Positions 1 to 7,785 of a stretch of 64,000 bases of DNA are shown piece by piece. Each line of letters starts with the position of its first letter. Position 1 is the stretch's first letter. Position numbers and translations under genes: made by a program. The stretch comes from Sphingobacteriales bacterium (GTDB lineage Bacteria; Bacteroidota; Bacteroidia; Chitinophagales; Chitinophagaceae): contig JACQDV010000018.1 in the NCBI GenBank assembly GCA_016200915.1, positions 1 to 64,000 of the forward strand, in the 5' to 3' direction. A model generated the notes under the pieces. That model worked only from the letters and a program-made list of their open reading frames with translations, searched no databases and was not told the DNA's origin.

Positions 1-24
1 ATGCCTCCTTTGCTTTTGCAACAT

Positions 25-55
25 AAAAAAGCAGGGGTAACTACCCCCGCTTTTG
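25..55. terminator. Bidirectional terminator-like hairpin
   Basis: A 9-bp stem with one mismatch (31-39 pairs with 42-50, GC-rich, two-base centre) is flanked by an A6 run on the left and a T4 run on the right, so it could terminate transcription on either strand. It lies just upstream of the truncated M1 peptidase gene and probably belongs to whatever lies to the left of the window. The structure is read by eye; no folding energy was computed. Confidence 0.6.
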
Positions 56-86
56 AAACAATAGATTTTTAACCTGTAGCCTTTAA

Positions 87-109
87 CTGCAAAGAGTTGC
101 AGCATTTTT
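87..109 (+). terminator. Second hairpin with T-run upstream of the M1 peptidase
   Basis: A perfect 6-bp inverted repeat (CTGCAA / TTGCAG, four-base loop) is followed two bases later by a T5 run. It sits 25 bp before the ATG at 134. Together with the hairpin at 25-55 it shields the downstream reading frame from upstream transcription. It could instead be the end of an inserted element. Confidence 0.4.
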
Positions 110-133
110 AAACCCGAGTTTAGTCGGACAACA

Positions 134-1537
134 ATGATAAAATATAATTATATAGTCAATCAAACTTCACATATCCGCACCGGAGAAATTGATAAAGGTT
201 CCGCTTTCATCGCTTATTTCTTTCCCCGCATTGCCGTGTATGATGATATTGATGGATGGAACAAAAACCCTTATACTGGTTCACAGGAGTTTTACAATGA
301 TTTCTGCCATTTCAACTTATCTGTTACTGTTCCAAAAAACTATCTGGTGTGGGCTACAGGTGATTTATTGAATTGCGATGAAGTATTGAATCAAAAATAT
401 TGTGACCGGTTGCACAATGCAGAGCAAAAAGATGATATCGCTTACGTTGTTGATTCCATTGATTTAAAAGAAGGCAACATTACCAAACAAAATGAATACA
501 ACACCTGGATATTTAAGGCGGATAATGTGGTGGATGTAGCTTTTGCATTAAGCAATCATTATGTATGGAACGCTACCAGCTTAGTGGTTGATAAAAAAAC
601 AGGAAGAAGAACAAGAGTGGATGCTGCATTCAACACACAACATAAAGACTATTTTGATGCGATAGATGTTTCAAGAAAAACGGTGGAGCTGATGAGTTAT
701 AAATTTCCTAAATGGCCTTATCCTTATAATCATGAAACCGTATTCGATGGACTGGATCAAATGGAATATCCTATGATGGTGAATGATAATCCTGTTGCTA
801 CAAAATTTGATCTGATTACTCTTGCCGATCATGAAATCTTTCACACGATGTTCCCCTTTTATATGGGCATTAATGAAACTAAATATGGCTGGATGGATGA
901 AGGCTGGGCAACCATTGGTGAATGGCTGCTCTCTCCCATGATTGACAGTGCTGCTGTTGACGATTATGGTATGGCCCGGTATGAAAAAAATGCAGGCAAA
1001 GAAATTGATGCACCAATTATATCGCTCAGCACATTGCTGAGAGATGAAACTTTCGTTAACAACTCGTATGAAAAACCTGCTCTGGGCTATTTGTATGTAA
1101 AAGATTTACTGGGTGACGAATTGTTCTTTAAAGCTTTACACTATTACATTCAGCAATGGAATGGCAAACATCCTATGCCACTCGATTTTTTTAATTGCAT
1201 CAATAGTGGCAGCGGCAAAAATTTAAACTGGTTTTGGAAAAGATGGTTTTATGAGGCGGGCTATCCTGATTTAGCAGTCGCTAAAGTGACTGAAAAAGGA
1301 AATACGAAACAAATAATAATTGAAATGAAAGGAAACAAGCCAGTACCTGTTGATGTGAATATCACTTATTCCGACGGAAGCAAACAAACTTTTCACCGCA
1401 CTATTGCAGTATGGGAAAAGAATAATAAAACAGCGACGCTTAATTTTACTTCTTCAAAGAAAATCAGGCTTATTGAATTAGGTAACATGTACATACCGGA
1501 TGTGAACAAAAAAGATAACGTGTGGGAAAGCAAGTAG
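134..1537 (+). CDS. M1 family metallopeptidase, N-terminally truncated
   Basis: This is the catalytic and C-terminal part of an M1 (gluzincin) aminopeptidase, 467 residues. The zinc site HEIFH is at 233-237 with the third ligand Glu256 in the DEGWA context, exactly 18 residues after the second His. A GMEN-like exopeptidase motif (DQMEYP) is at 208-213. Periplasmic family members usually carry a signal peptide and about 150-200 further N-terminal residues; here homology begins almost at the ATG (KYNYIVNQ), an in-frame stop lies at 77-79, and no secretion signal is visible. The gene is therefore probably a 5'-deleted remnant, although the remaining frame is intact. It converges directly on crtY, their stop codons being adjacent (1537/1538). 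Confidence 0.75.
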   Translation: MIKYNYIVNQTSHIRTGEIDKGSAFIAYFFPRIAVYDDIDGWNKNPYTGSQEFYNDFCHFNLSVTVPKNYLVWATGDLLNCDEVLNQKYCDRLHNAEQKDDIAYVVDSIDLKEGNITKQNEYNTWIFKADNVVDVAFALSNHYVWNATSLVVDKKTGRRTRVDAAFNTQHKDYFDAIDVSRKTVELMSYKFPKWPYPYNHETVFDGLDQMEYPMMVNDNPVATKFDLITLADHEIFHTMFPFYMGINETKYGWMDEGWATIGEWLLSPMIDSAAVDDYGMARYEKNAGKEIDAPIISLSTLLRDETFVNNSYEKPALGYLYVKDLLGDELFFKALHYYIQQWNGKHPMPLDFFNCINSGSGKNLNWFWKRWFYEAGYPDLAVAKVTEKGNTKQIIIEMKGNKPVPVDVNITYSDGSKQTFHRTIAVWEKNNKTATLNFTSSKKIRLIELGNMYIPDVNKKDNVWESK

Positions 1538-2674
1538 CTACTTAAGAAACTCTTTTACCCCTGCTTTAAAGAATGTTCCAATTTGAAGAGTGGACATAAT
1601 TTTTATTTCTTCGCTGAGAGAAGTTTCATTATCCAAAAACTTAAACACCTGCTCAGCTTTATTTTTTTTAAACATTCGGGTAAATATCTCTTTACCGCTT
1701 AATTCTCCTTTGGCTAAAAGATGAAGTAAGGTACTATCATAAAACTGAAAGCGTTTTGGAGAAAAACGAAGAGATGATAAATTCCGTTTATTAATCAGCG
1801 CATCAACTATTGCTTTTACTTGTTTCTGTATAAATTGGAAAGTGTAACCAGTGGATGGCTTTGTTTGCCCACCGGCAGTACCGGTATTATAAACTCCATT
1901 TGCATAGAATGAATACTGTTCATTAGTCATGGGAATAACTCCAAACTCTTCATCAATCACTTTAAAAGCGTCAATCTTTAAAAATTCCTTTACATAAATT
2001 TTTAATTCTTCTTCATATTGCTGATCATTCAATAACGATTCAGTAAACAAAGTATATTCTACTAAGGCTGCTCTTTCATTTAAAGGCAATGTGTAAACAA
2101 AAGTTGTCCCATAATCCTGGTGTACCCTGAAATCCATTAACGTAGCCACCCCGGGATTAAAACTGTTTTTTTTGGTTTCAATTATCCATCCTTTAAAATG
2201 CTGCAGTAAATAAAATTTATCCATCTTTTTTTCTGCAGTTTGATACAGCGAATTAAATACAATTGCATCGCCTGTTTTAATTGACTGATTAGCTAACTGT
2301 ATAACCGAAGCATCAAACGATTTTATTTCATCATAAATAACATCAACATTTTCCTGTTTATTTATTTCACTAAAACAATAGTTGTAAAAATCAATACCCT
2401 GGATCATTTTGTATTTGTAAGGAGCTATATCCAGCAGGGAAGAATAATTATCAGAGCGGAAAACCAATCCATCCCATTTACGGTAAACTATCTTTTCAAA
2501 AAAACCTTTTTCTTTTTCCCAGAAACACCAGGTGCGGTCGTTCTTAGTTTTAGGTTCTTTATCAATCAGCAAAATTCTTTTATCAGCGAACTGGCCCGAA
2601 TCAATCATCCGCATCAGCAAGCTTAGCCCGGCGCAACCGGCACCAAGAATAATATAGTCGTACGACTTTTGCAT
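1538..2674 (-). CDS. crtY: Lycopene cyclase (CrtY family)
   Basis: This flavoprotein converts the linear psi ends of lycopene into beta-ionone rings, giving beta-carotene. The 378-residue protein opens with a dinucleotide-binding motif (residues 8-18, GAGCAG) and carries the family block GTAGGQTKPSTGYTF at about residues 265-280. Length fits CrtY-type cyclases. It is the last gene of the carotenoid operon, 85 bp after crtZ, the longest gap in that operon. Family is clear; whether one or both ends are cyclised cannot be told from the sequence. Confidence 0.93.
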   Translation of the reverse strand: MQKSYDYIILGAGCAGLSLLMRMIDSGQFADKRILLIDKEPKTKNDRTWCFWEKEKGFFEKIVYRKWDGLVFRSDNYSSLLDIAPYKYKMIQGIDFYNYCFSEINKQENVDVIYDEIKSFDASVIQLANQSIKTGDAIVFNSLYQTAEKKMDKFYLLQHFKGWIIETKKNSFNPGVATLMDFRVHQDYGTTFVYTLPLNERAALVEYTLFTESLLNDQQYEEELKIYVKEFLKIDAFKVIDEEFGVIPMTNEQYSFYANGVYNTGTAGGQTKPSTGYTFQFIQKQVKAIVDALINKRNLSSLRFSPKRFQFYDSTLLHLLAKGELSGKEIFTRMFKKNKAEQVFKFLDNETSLSEEIKIMSTLQIGTFFKAGVKEFLK

Positions 2675-2759
2675 TAAAACTGTTGAGTAAAGATATAAAC
2701 GATGAAAGGATTGCGACGCAACGAAAGATAAATAGTAGTATCAGTGCTGGTATCAATAC

Positions 2760-3269
2760 CTAATCATTTTCCGGAGCATATTCCACTTTCTTATTACCAG
2801 CCATTAATTTTTTATCACGACGAATTTTATCCCGGTATTTTTTATGAGCATACAACATGCCGAAACTTTCGCCATCATGCTTATCCAAATGTTTATGATG
2901 CATCTTATGTGCCCAACGGATAGCTCTAACATAAGTATTGTTACTGCGGGTAAACCATTTAAAGCGCTGATGAATGATTACATCATGCACCATAAAATAT
3001 GCAAAACCATACGCCATAATACCAAAACCAATTGCCTGCATCCACCATTTGCCATCAAACGTACCAAAGTAAATCAGCAACATGCTGGGTATGGCAAAAA
3101 TGATAAAGAAAGCATCGTTCTTTTCAAAAAATCCGGGTTCTACCTGGTGATGGTCACGATGGAGATACCATAAAAATCCATGCATCACAAATTTATGCGT
3201 ACACCAGGTAACTCCTTCCATTATGAGGAATGTAACTAATAATATTATTATGTACAACAGCACAGTCAC
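2760..3269 (-). CDS. crtZ: Beta-carotene hydroxylase (CrtZ)
   Basis: This membrane di-iron hydroxylase of the fatty-acid hydroxylase superfamily adds 3-hydroxyl groups to beta-carotene to give zeaxanthin. The four histidine clusters are all present in 169 residues: H25-x4-H30, H37-x2-HH41, H95-x4-H100 and H121-x2-HH125. Hydrophobic helices lie at about 3-22 and 52-92. The start is a GTG only 10 bp after the idi stop, which supports co-translation; no in-frame ATG gives a complete first histidine box. It implies that the pigment is an oxygenated carotenoid (xanthophyll). Confidence 0.93.
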   Translation of the reverse strand: MTVLLYIIILLVTFLIMEGVTWCTHKFVMHGFLWYLHRDHHQVEPGFFEKNDAFFIIFAIPSMLLIYFGTFDGKWWMQAIGFGIMAYGFAYFMVHDVIIHQRFKWFTRSNNTYVRAIRWAHKMHHKHLDKHDGESFGMLYAHKKYRDKIRRDKKLMAGNKKVEYAPEND

Positions 3270-3279
3270 GAATACAAAA

Positions 3280-3804
3280 TTAAAAAGTATTGCCCGATTG
3301 CATCCATTGCTTTAATTGAGGAAATGCAATGTGAAACCAGACCGTATATTTTTTAGGATGTGATTGTAATGTCTCCTCAATTTCCTCCATTGGTTTATAA
3401 CAATAATCACTCACTTCTTCTTTATCAGGATTAATTGAACCTTCATACTTACCGGTAAATACATGGTCGTATTCATGCTCAGTTAAACCATTATCAAAAG
3501 GAGCTTTGTAAGTAAACTGAAATGCTTTTTTTAAATCGGTAGTAAAACCTAACTCCTCATTTAATCTTCTTTTAGCAGCGGCTATTGTTTCTTCTCCGGG
3601 TAGTGGATGACTGCAACAGGCATTTGTCCATAAACCACCGCTGTGATATTTTTTTATTGCTCTTTGCTGAAGTAACATCTCCCCTTTACTGTTAAAAATA
3701 AACACACTGAAAGCCCGGTGCAGTATGGCTTTTTCATGCGCTTCCATTTTCTCCATGGTTCCCACCTGTTCGTCCAGTTCATTTACTAATATTACTTCCG
3801 TCAT
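3280..3804 (-). CDS. idi: Isopentenyl-diphosphate delta-isomerase, type I
   Basis: A Nudix-fold isomerase that interconverts IPP and DMAPP, supplying the allylic primer for geranylgeranyl diphosphate and so for carotenoids. In the 174-residue protein the catalytic Cys64 lies in TNACCSHP, the metal-binding histidines are H23, H29 and H66, and the catalytic/metal glutamates E109 and E111 lie in TEHEYDH. It sits between crtB and crtZ with gaps of 26 and 10 bp. No GGPP synthase gene is present in the operon, so that step must be encoded elsewhere. Confidence 0.93.
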   Translation of the reverse strand: MTEVILVNELDEQVGTMEKMEAHEKAILHRAFSVFIFNSKGEMLLQQRAIKKYHSGGLWTNACCSHPLPGEETIAAAKRRLNEELGFTTDLKKAFQFTYKAPFDNGLTEHEYDHVFTGKYEGSINPDKEEVSDYCYKPMEEIEETLQSHPKKYTVWFHIAFPQLKQWMQSGNTF

Positions 3805-3830
3805 GCGGTGAAGGTAAATGTTTCAAATTA

Positions 3831-4667
3831 TCACATCAAATTAAACTGGTTACGAACAGTTGATTTAAAAACAATCATTGCTTTGTGATAATTGGGAATG
3901 CGGATTCTTGTTTCTAAAATTTTATGCGGCTCTGTTTGTTTTATTTTTTTAAAAAGCGATAAATAATAGCGATACGCAACATATACACCAAATCTCGCCT
4001 TCAATGGAAGTTGCCTGATCCCGTGGTAAGCTTCATCAAAATCCTTTTGAATGTCTGCTTCTATTTCTCTTTTTTCACTCTCTGTAAAGTTGCAAAAATC
4101 ACATCCCGGGAAATAAGTGCGGTTCAGATTATTAAAATCTGCTTTTACATCTCTTAAAAAATTCACTTTCTGAAATGCTGCTCCTAAAGAACGGGCTTGT
4201 GGTTCCAGTTTTTTATACAACATTTTATTCCCTTCGCAAAAAACATATAAACACATCAATCCAACTACCTCAGCACTTCCATAGATATATGTATTGTATG
4301 CTTCCCGGTTGTAATGTGTTTTGTCCAAATCCCATTCCATGCTGTTGAAAAAAGCTTCTATCAGCTGATGGTCTAAACCATATTCGTTCACCGTCATCTG
4401 AAAACTATGCAGTATAGGATTGAGGCTAATTTTTCTTTCAATGGCCTCATATGTTTCTTTTTTAAATTGTGCCAGTAATTCTTTCTTGTTATGCTGATGA
4501 AAGGTATCTACTATCTCATCAGCAAAACGAACAAAACCATAGATATTAAATACAGGTGCCCGTAATTTTTTATGCAGCAAACGGATAGCACTTGAGAACG
4601 ATGTGCTGTATCGTTCTGTAGTAACACGGCTGCACTCCCGGCTTACTTCATGAAATAATTCCATCAT
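3831..4667 (-). CDS. crtB: Phytoene synthase
   Basis: Head-to-head prenyl synthase that joins two geranylgeranyl diphosphates into phytoene, the first committed carotenoid step. Both aspartate-rich Mg-diphosphate motifs are present: DEIVD at 50-54 and DVKAD at 173-177 within the FLRD block. Length (278 residues) fits bacterial CrtB and squalene/phytoene synthases; its place next to crtI decides for phytoene. The gene follows crtI by 33 bp and precedes idi by 26 bp. Confidence 0.95.
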   Translation of the reverse strand: MMELFHEVSRECSRVTTERYSTSFSSAIRLLHKKLRAPVFNIYGFVRFADEIVDTFHQHNKKELLAQFKKETYEAIERKISLNPILHSFQMTVNEYGLDHQLIEAFFNSMEWDLDKTHYNREAYNTYIYGSAEVVGLMCLYVFCEGNKMLYKKLEPQARSLGAAFQKVNFLRDVKADFNNLNRTYFPGCDFCNFTESEKREIEADIQKDFDEAYHGIRQLPLKARFGVYVAYRYYLSLFKKIKQTEPHKILETRIRIPNYHKAMIVFKSTVRNQFNLM

Positions 4668-4700
4668 AATACTATAGTTGGTTTATGTATTCAAGATAAC

Positions 4701-6179
4701 CTAATTACCAAATGCCTTTACAATTTGTTTAGCAACAACCTCCCCGCTTATCAAACTTGGTGGAACACCAGGACCTGGCACGGTTAGTTGCCCGGTATAA
4801 AAAAGGTTTTTTACTTTTTTACTCCGGCAACCTGGTTTGAACACTGCTGTTTGCATCAGGGTATTCGCCAGTCCGTAGGCATTTCCTTTAAACGAATTAT
4901 ATTCTTTCAAAAAATCACTGTAAGCAAATGTTCTTTTTAATATAATAGAATTTTTTACTGATTGCCCGATATGTTTTTCAAACCGGTCAATAATGATATT
5001 GAAATATTTCTCTCTCAGCTCTTCTGAATCATTGGATAAACCTGCTGCCACCGGAATTAAGAAAACTAAATTTTCACAACCGGCAGGAGCCACCGTATCA
5101 TCGGTGAGTGAGGAAGCACTCATATAAAACAATGGTTGCGATGGCCACTGCGGATGCGTATATATTTCTTTAGCATGTGCATCAAAGGGAACATCAAAGA
5201 ACAGTGAATGATGTAAAAGGTTACTCAGCTTTTTATTCAGCCCCACATAGTACAATAAACAACTTGGCGCCATCAGCTTTTTATCCCAGTAGCTCTCTGT
5301 ATAACTACGAAATTCGGCCGGTAGCAGATTGCTTTCTACAAAATGATAATCGGCCCCACCTACTACTACGTCTGCCTTATAACTATTGTTACTTTCCGTT
5401 ACCACTTCTTTAGCGGCATTTTGCTGAATATTGATTTTGGTTACATTTTCATTGAATCGAAAATCAACACCTAATTCTTTAGCCAGTTCATACATTCCAT
5501 TCACCACACTGTACATACCACCCTTTGGATACCATGTTCCTAATTTGATGTCAGCATAATTCATCAGGCTGTATAAAGCAGGTGTATTTTCCGGTAATGC
5601 TCCCAGAAACAAAACCGGGAACTCCATTAGTTGCCTGAGTTTGGGATGCTTGAAGTGCTTGGCAATATGTTTTTTAATAGAAGTAAAAACATCTAATCTA
5701 AAAACACCTTTAATTACATCCCAGTCAATAAACTCTGAAACAGATTGTCCGGGCTTAAACACCAGTTTATTGATACCTACATTATATTTGTATTCTGCCT
5801 CGCTTAAAAATTTATCCAATTGAAGTGCAGCTCCCGGTTCTATAGATTCAAATAAATTTCTTAACGCTTCATAATTGGAAGGAATATCTGAATAACCATC
5901 TTCCCAATAAATGCGGTAAGATGGAGACAATCGTTTCAACCCGTAATAATCTTCTACTCTTTTTTCAAAATGATTGAAATATTTTTCAAACACATCAGGC
6001 ATCCAATACCAGCTTGGGCCCATATCAAACGTAAATCCATCCATCTTTAATTGTCTTGCTCTTCCACCGGGTGTGGCATGCTTTTCCAATACTGTTACCT
6101 TCCAGCCTTCTTTAGCAAGAAATGATGCAGTGGCAAGGCCTGCAAACCCGCTACCTATTACTACAACTTTTTTACTCAA
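4701..6179 (-). CDS. crtI: Phytoene desaturase (CrtI)
   Basis: FAD-dependent desaturase that turns phytoene into lycopene in repeated dehydrogenations. The 492-residue protein has the N-terminal FAD motif GSGFAG (9-14) with the following acidic strand end and PGGRA block, the conserved DMGPSWYWMPDVF segment near residue 55, and the C-terminal CrtI signature TGQLTVPGPGVPPSLISGE. It starts 11 bp after the sigma factor gene, so it is first of the enzyme genes. A downstream cyclase in the operon suggests that full lycopene is the product. Confidence 0.95.
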   Translation of the reverse strand: MSKKVVVIGSGFAGLATASFLAKEGWKVTVLEKHATPGGRARQLKMDGFTFDMGPSWYWMPDVFEKYFNHFEKRVEDYYGLKRLSPSYRIYWEDGYSDIPSNYEALRNLFESIEPGAALQLDKFLSEAEYKYNVGINKLVFKPGQSVSEFIDWDVIKGVFRLDVFTSIKKHIAKHFKHPKLRQLMEFPVLFLGALPENTPALYSLMNYADIKLGTWYPKGGMYSVVNGMYELAKELGVDFRFNENVTKINIQQNAAKEVVTESNNSYKADVVVGGADYHFVESNLLPAEFRSYTESYWDKKLMAPSCLLYYVGLNKKLSNLLHHSLFFDVPFDAHAKEIYTHPQWPSQPLFYMSASSLTDDTVAPAGCENLVFLIPVAAGLSNDSEELREKYFNIIIDRFEKHIGQSVKNSIILKRTFAYSDFLKEYNSFKGNAYGLANTLMQTAVFKPGCRSKKVKNLFYTGQLTVPGPGVPPSLISGEVVAKQIVKAFGN

Positions 6180-6190
6180 GTGAAATTTAT

Positions 6191-6691
6191 TTACTGGCGG
6201 CCAATTTGTTCCTTCAACAATTTACGGGCAAAATGGATACGGCTTTTAATGGTTCCTAACGGTTCGTGTAATGCTTCTGCTATTTGATGATACTTGTAGC
6301 CGTCAAAATATAACATGAATGGCTTTCTGAAAATATCGGGCAGGTTATGTACTGCTTTCTGAATATCTTTTAACCGCAAATTACTTTCTGCTTCATTGGC
6401 CACCATCGCCTGCTTATTATCCAGCAAAAAGTCGTTGGGTGTACTGTCAAATATAGTTTGCTGTTTTGCTTTACGGCGATAGTTGTTGATAAAAATATTA
6501 CGCATAATGGTGTACATCCATGCTTTTATATTGGTACCAACATTGTATTTGTCTTTATTGGCGAGTGCCCGGTAAAGCGTTTCCTGCATCAGGTCTTTGG
6601 CCGATTCATTATCATGGGTAAGGGTTAAAGCGAAGGGCTTCAAAAACTCAGAATTACTCAGCAGCATACTATTAAAGTCTATCATGGACAT
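6191..6691 (-). CDS. ECF-type RNA polymerase sigma factor of the carotenoid operon
   Basis: Small sigma-70 family factor with region 2 (QETLYRALANKDKY then the WMYTIMRNIFIN helix) and a region 4 helix-turn-helix (YHQIAEALHEPLGTIKSRIHFARKLL). The open frame extends to 6748, but that extension would overlap the predicted promoter at 6718-6749, so translation from the ATG at 6691 (or 6685) is chosen; this also matches the usual ECF start. It is first in the crt operon, 11 bp before crtI, with no anti-sigma gene beside it. It may amplify its own operon or drive a wider light or stress regulon; this is inference. Confidence 0.85.
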   Translation of the reverse strand: MSMIDFNSMLLSNSEFLKPFALTLTHDNESAKDLMQETLYRALANKDKYNVGTNIKAWMYTIMRNIFINNYRRKAKQQTIFDSTPNDFLLDNKQAMVANEAESNLRLKDIQKAVHNLPDIFRKPFMLYFDGYKYHQIAEALHEPLGTIKSRIHFARKLLKEQIGRQ

Positions 6692-6717
6692 AAATGCATT
6701 GTTTAATTTTCTTAATT

Positions 6718-6749
6718 CAAACTTAAACAAGATTTTTCGACCGGCCAAA
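6718..6749 (-). promoter_or_regulatory. Bacteroidota-type promoter of the sigma-crt operon
   Basis: On the minus strand TTTG (6749-6746) is followed after 20 bp by TAAGTTTG (6725-6718), an exact match to the -33 TTTG / -7 TAnnTTTG consensus. The predicted RNA start lies about 5 bases further, giving a leader of about 20-28 nt to the ATG at 6691/6685. An imperfect palindrome, GTTTAA at 6757-6762 with TTAAAC at 6779-6784, lies just upstream of the -33 element and is a possible regulator site. Confidence 0.65.
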
Positions 6750-6819
6750 AAAAAACGTTTAAAATTTTTACAATTTCATTAAACAAACCTATTGGTTATT
6801 TAAACAACGGAAAGCTTAA

Positions 6820-7698
6820 CTACAGGTTGTGAATAAAGTCAAAAACTTCGGAAAATGATTTGATAAACTTGAAGTGAGCGGGGATTTTCTTTTCGTAAAC
6901 ATGAGTGAGCTGACCAGAGATAACTACTTTACTTCCTTTGAAACGTTTGTCCAAAAGGCTGATGAATTTTTCAAAATTAAAGCTGTTGCCTACTGTGCTG
7001 AGGTGAGTATATAAATAATCTGGTTTCTTTAATTTGGCAACGAACTCCATATCAACCATCGGTATATTAGCGCCTAAATAAATAACGGTAGCACCACGAC
7101 TTTTCAGCAAATAATAAAGAAAAAGTAAGCCAAGCTCATGATATTCACCTTCTGGTAAAAATAGCAATACCGACTTATTTATTTTCAATGGCGTTGATAC
7201 TCCTTCAATCCCTACTATCAGTTTTTGCCTGATGATATTTGTAACCAAATGTTCCTGGGCCGGGTTAATATGATTGGTAAGCCAGAGGATGCCGGTCTTT
7301 TCCAAGAATGGGAAAATGATCTGTATAATTGTTTTTTCAATACCACGGGCAAGAATATAATTATCTGCAATCCTTTCAAACTCTTCCATATCAAGATCTA
7401 TCATTTGCTGTATAAGATCATTTACAATTCTTTCCTGCTGTGCCAGTGTACCGGATAATGAAAGAATTTTTTCTTTCATCTCCACTTCATTCATCTTATC
7501 AATATGAGAAATCTTAAAGCCATATTTATTAAGCAAAGCAATGTTGAGGATAGTCTTTACTTCATCGCAACTATAATAGCGGATATTAGTTTCCGTACGC
7601 TGTGGCTTAAGAAATGAATAGCGTTGTTCCCAAATGCGGATAGTGTGTGCCTTAATGCCACTCAGGTTTTCAATATCTTTTATGGTAAACGAATTCAT
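6820..7698 (-). CDS. MerR-family B12-binding regulator, CarH-like photoreceptor
   Basis: The N-terminal MerR helix-turn-helix (TIKDIENLSGIKAHTIRIWEQRY, about 11-33 of the 298-residue frame) is followed by a helical bundle and a B12-binding Rossmann domain. Key light-sensing features are present: W145-x9-E155-H156 (the Wx9EH motif whose His is the upper cobalamin ligand in CarH) and E191-x-H193-x-x-G196 (lower-ligand motif). Related LitR/CarH proteins repress carotenoid genes in the dark and release DNA when light breaks the adenosyl-cobalt bond. It is encoded just upstream of the sigma-crt operon on the same strand. The frame opens at 7716, but the ATG at 7698 fits the family and a weak TATTTTTG box at 7721-7714. 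Confidence 0.87.
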   Translation of the reverse strand: MNSFTIKDIENLSGIKAHTIRIWEQRYSFLKPQRTETNIRYYSCDEVKTILNIALLNKYGFKISHIDKMNEVEMKEKILSLSGTLAQQERIVNDLIQQMIDLDMEEFERIADNYILARGIEKTIIQIIFPFLEKTGILWLTNHINPAQEHLVTNIIRQKLIVGIEGVSTPLKINKSVLLFLPEGEYHELGLLFLYYLLKSRGATVIYLGANIPMVDMEFVAKLKKPDYLYTHLSTVGNSFNFEKFISLLDKRFKGSKVVISGQLTHVYEKKIPAHFKFIKSFSEVFDFIHNL

Positions 7699-7713
7699 AT
7701 TTTCTGTAACAAG

Positions 7714-7721
7714 CAAAAATA
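7714..7721 (-). promoter_or_regulatory. Weak -7 box for the CarH-like gene
   Basis: TATTTTTG on the minus strand matches TAnnTTTG, but no TTG is found 17-23 bp upstream. If used, transcription would start only a few bases before the ATG at 7698. Confidence 0.3.
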
Positions 7722-7785
7722 GATTTTGTTTAAGATTTATAAAAGAAAGTTTATCAGAATAAAGCGGGATGGTAAAAAGGGAAGA

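Noticed and set aside
1-72. Open 23-codon frame from the first base of the window
   Set aside because: It runs through the terminator hairpin at 25-55 and has no recognisable feature; it could at most be the end of an unseen gene.
2844-3173. Long plus-strand open frame opposite crtZ
   Set aside because: It lies antisense to a gene with all four histidine motifs and shows no family features.
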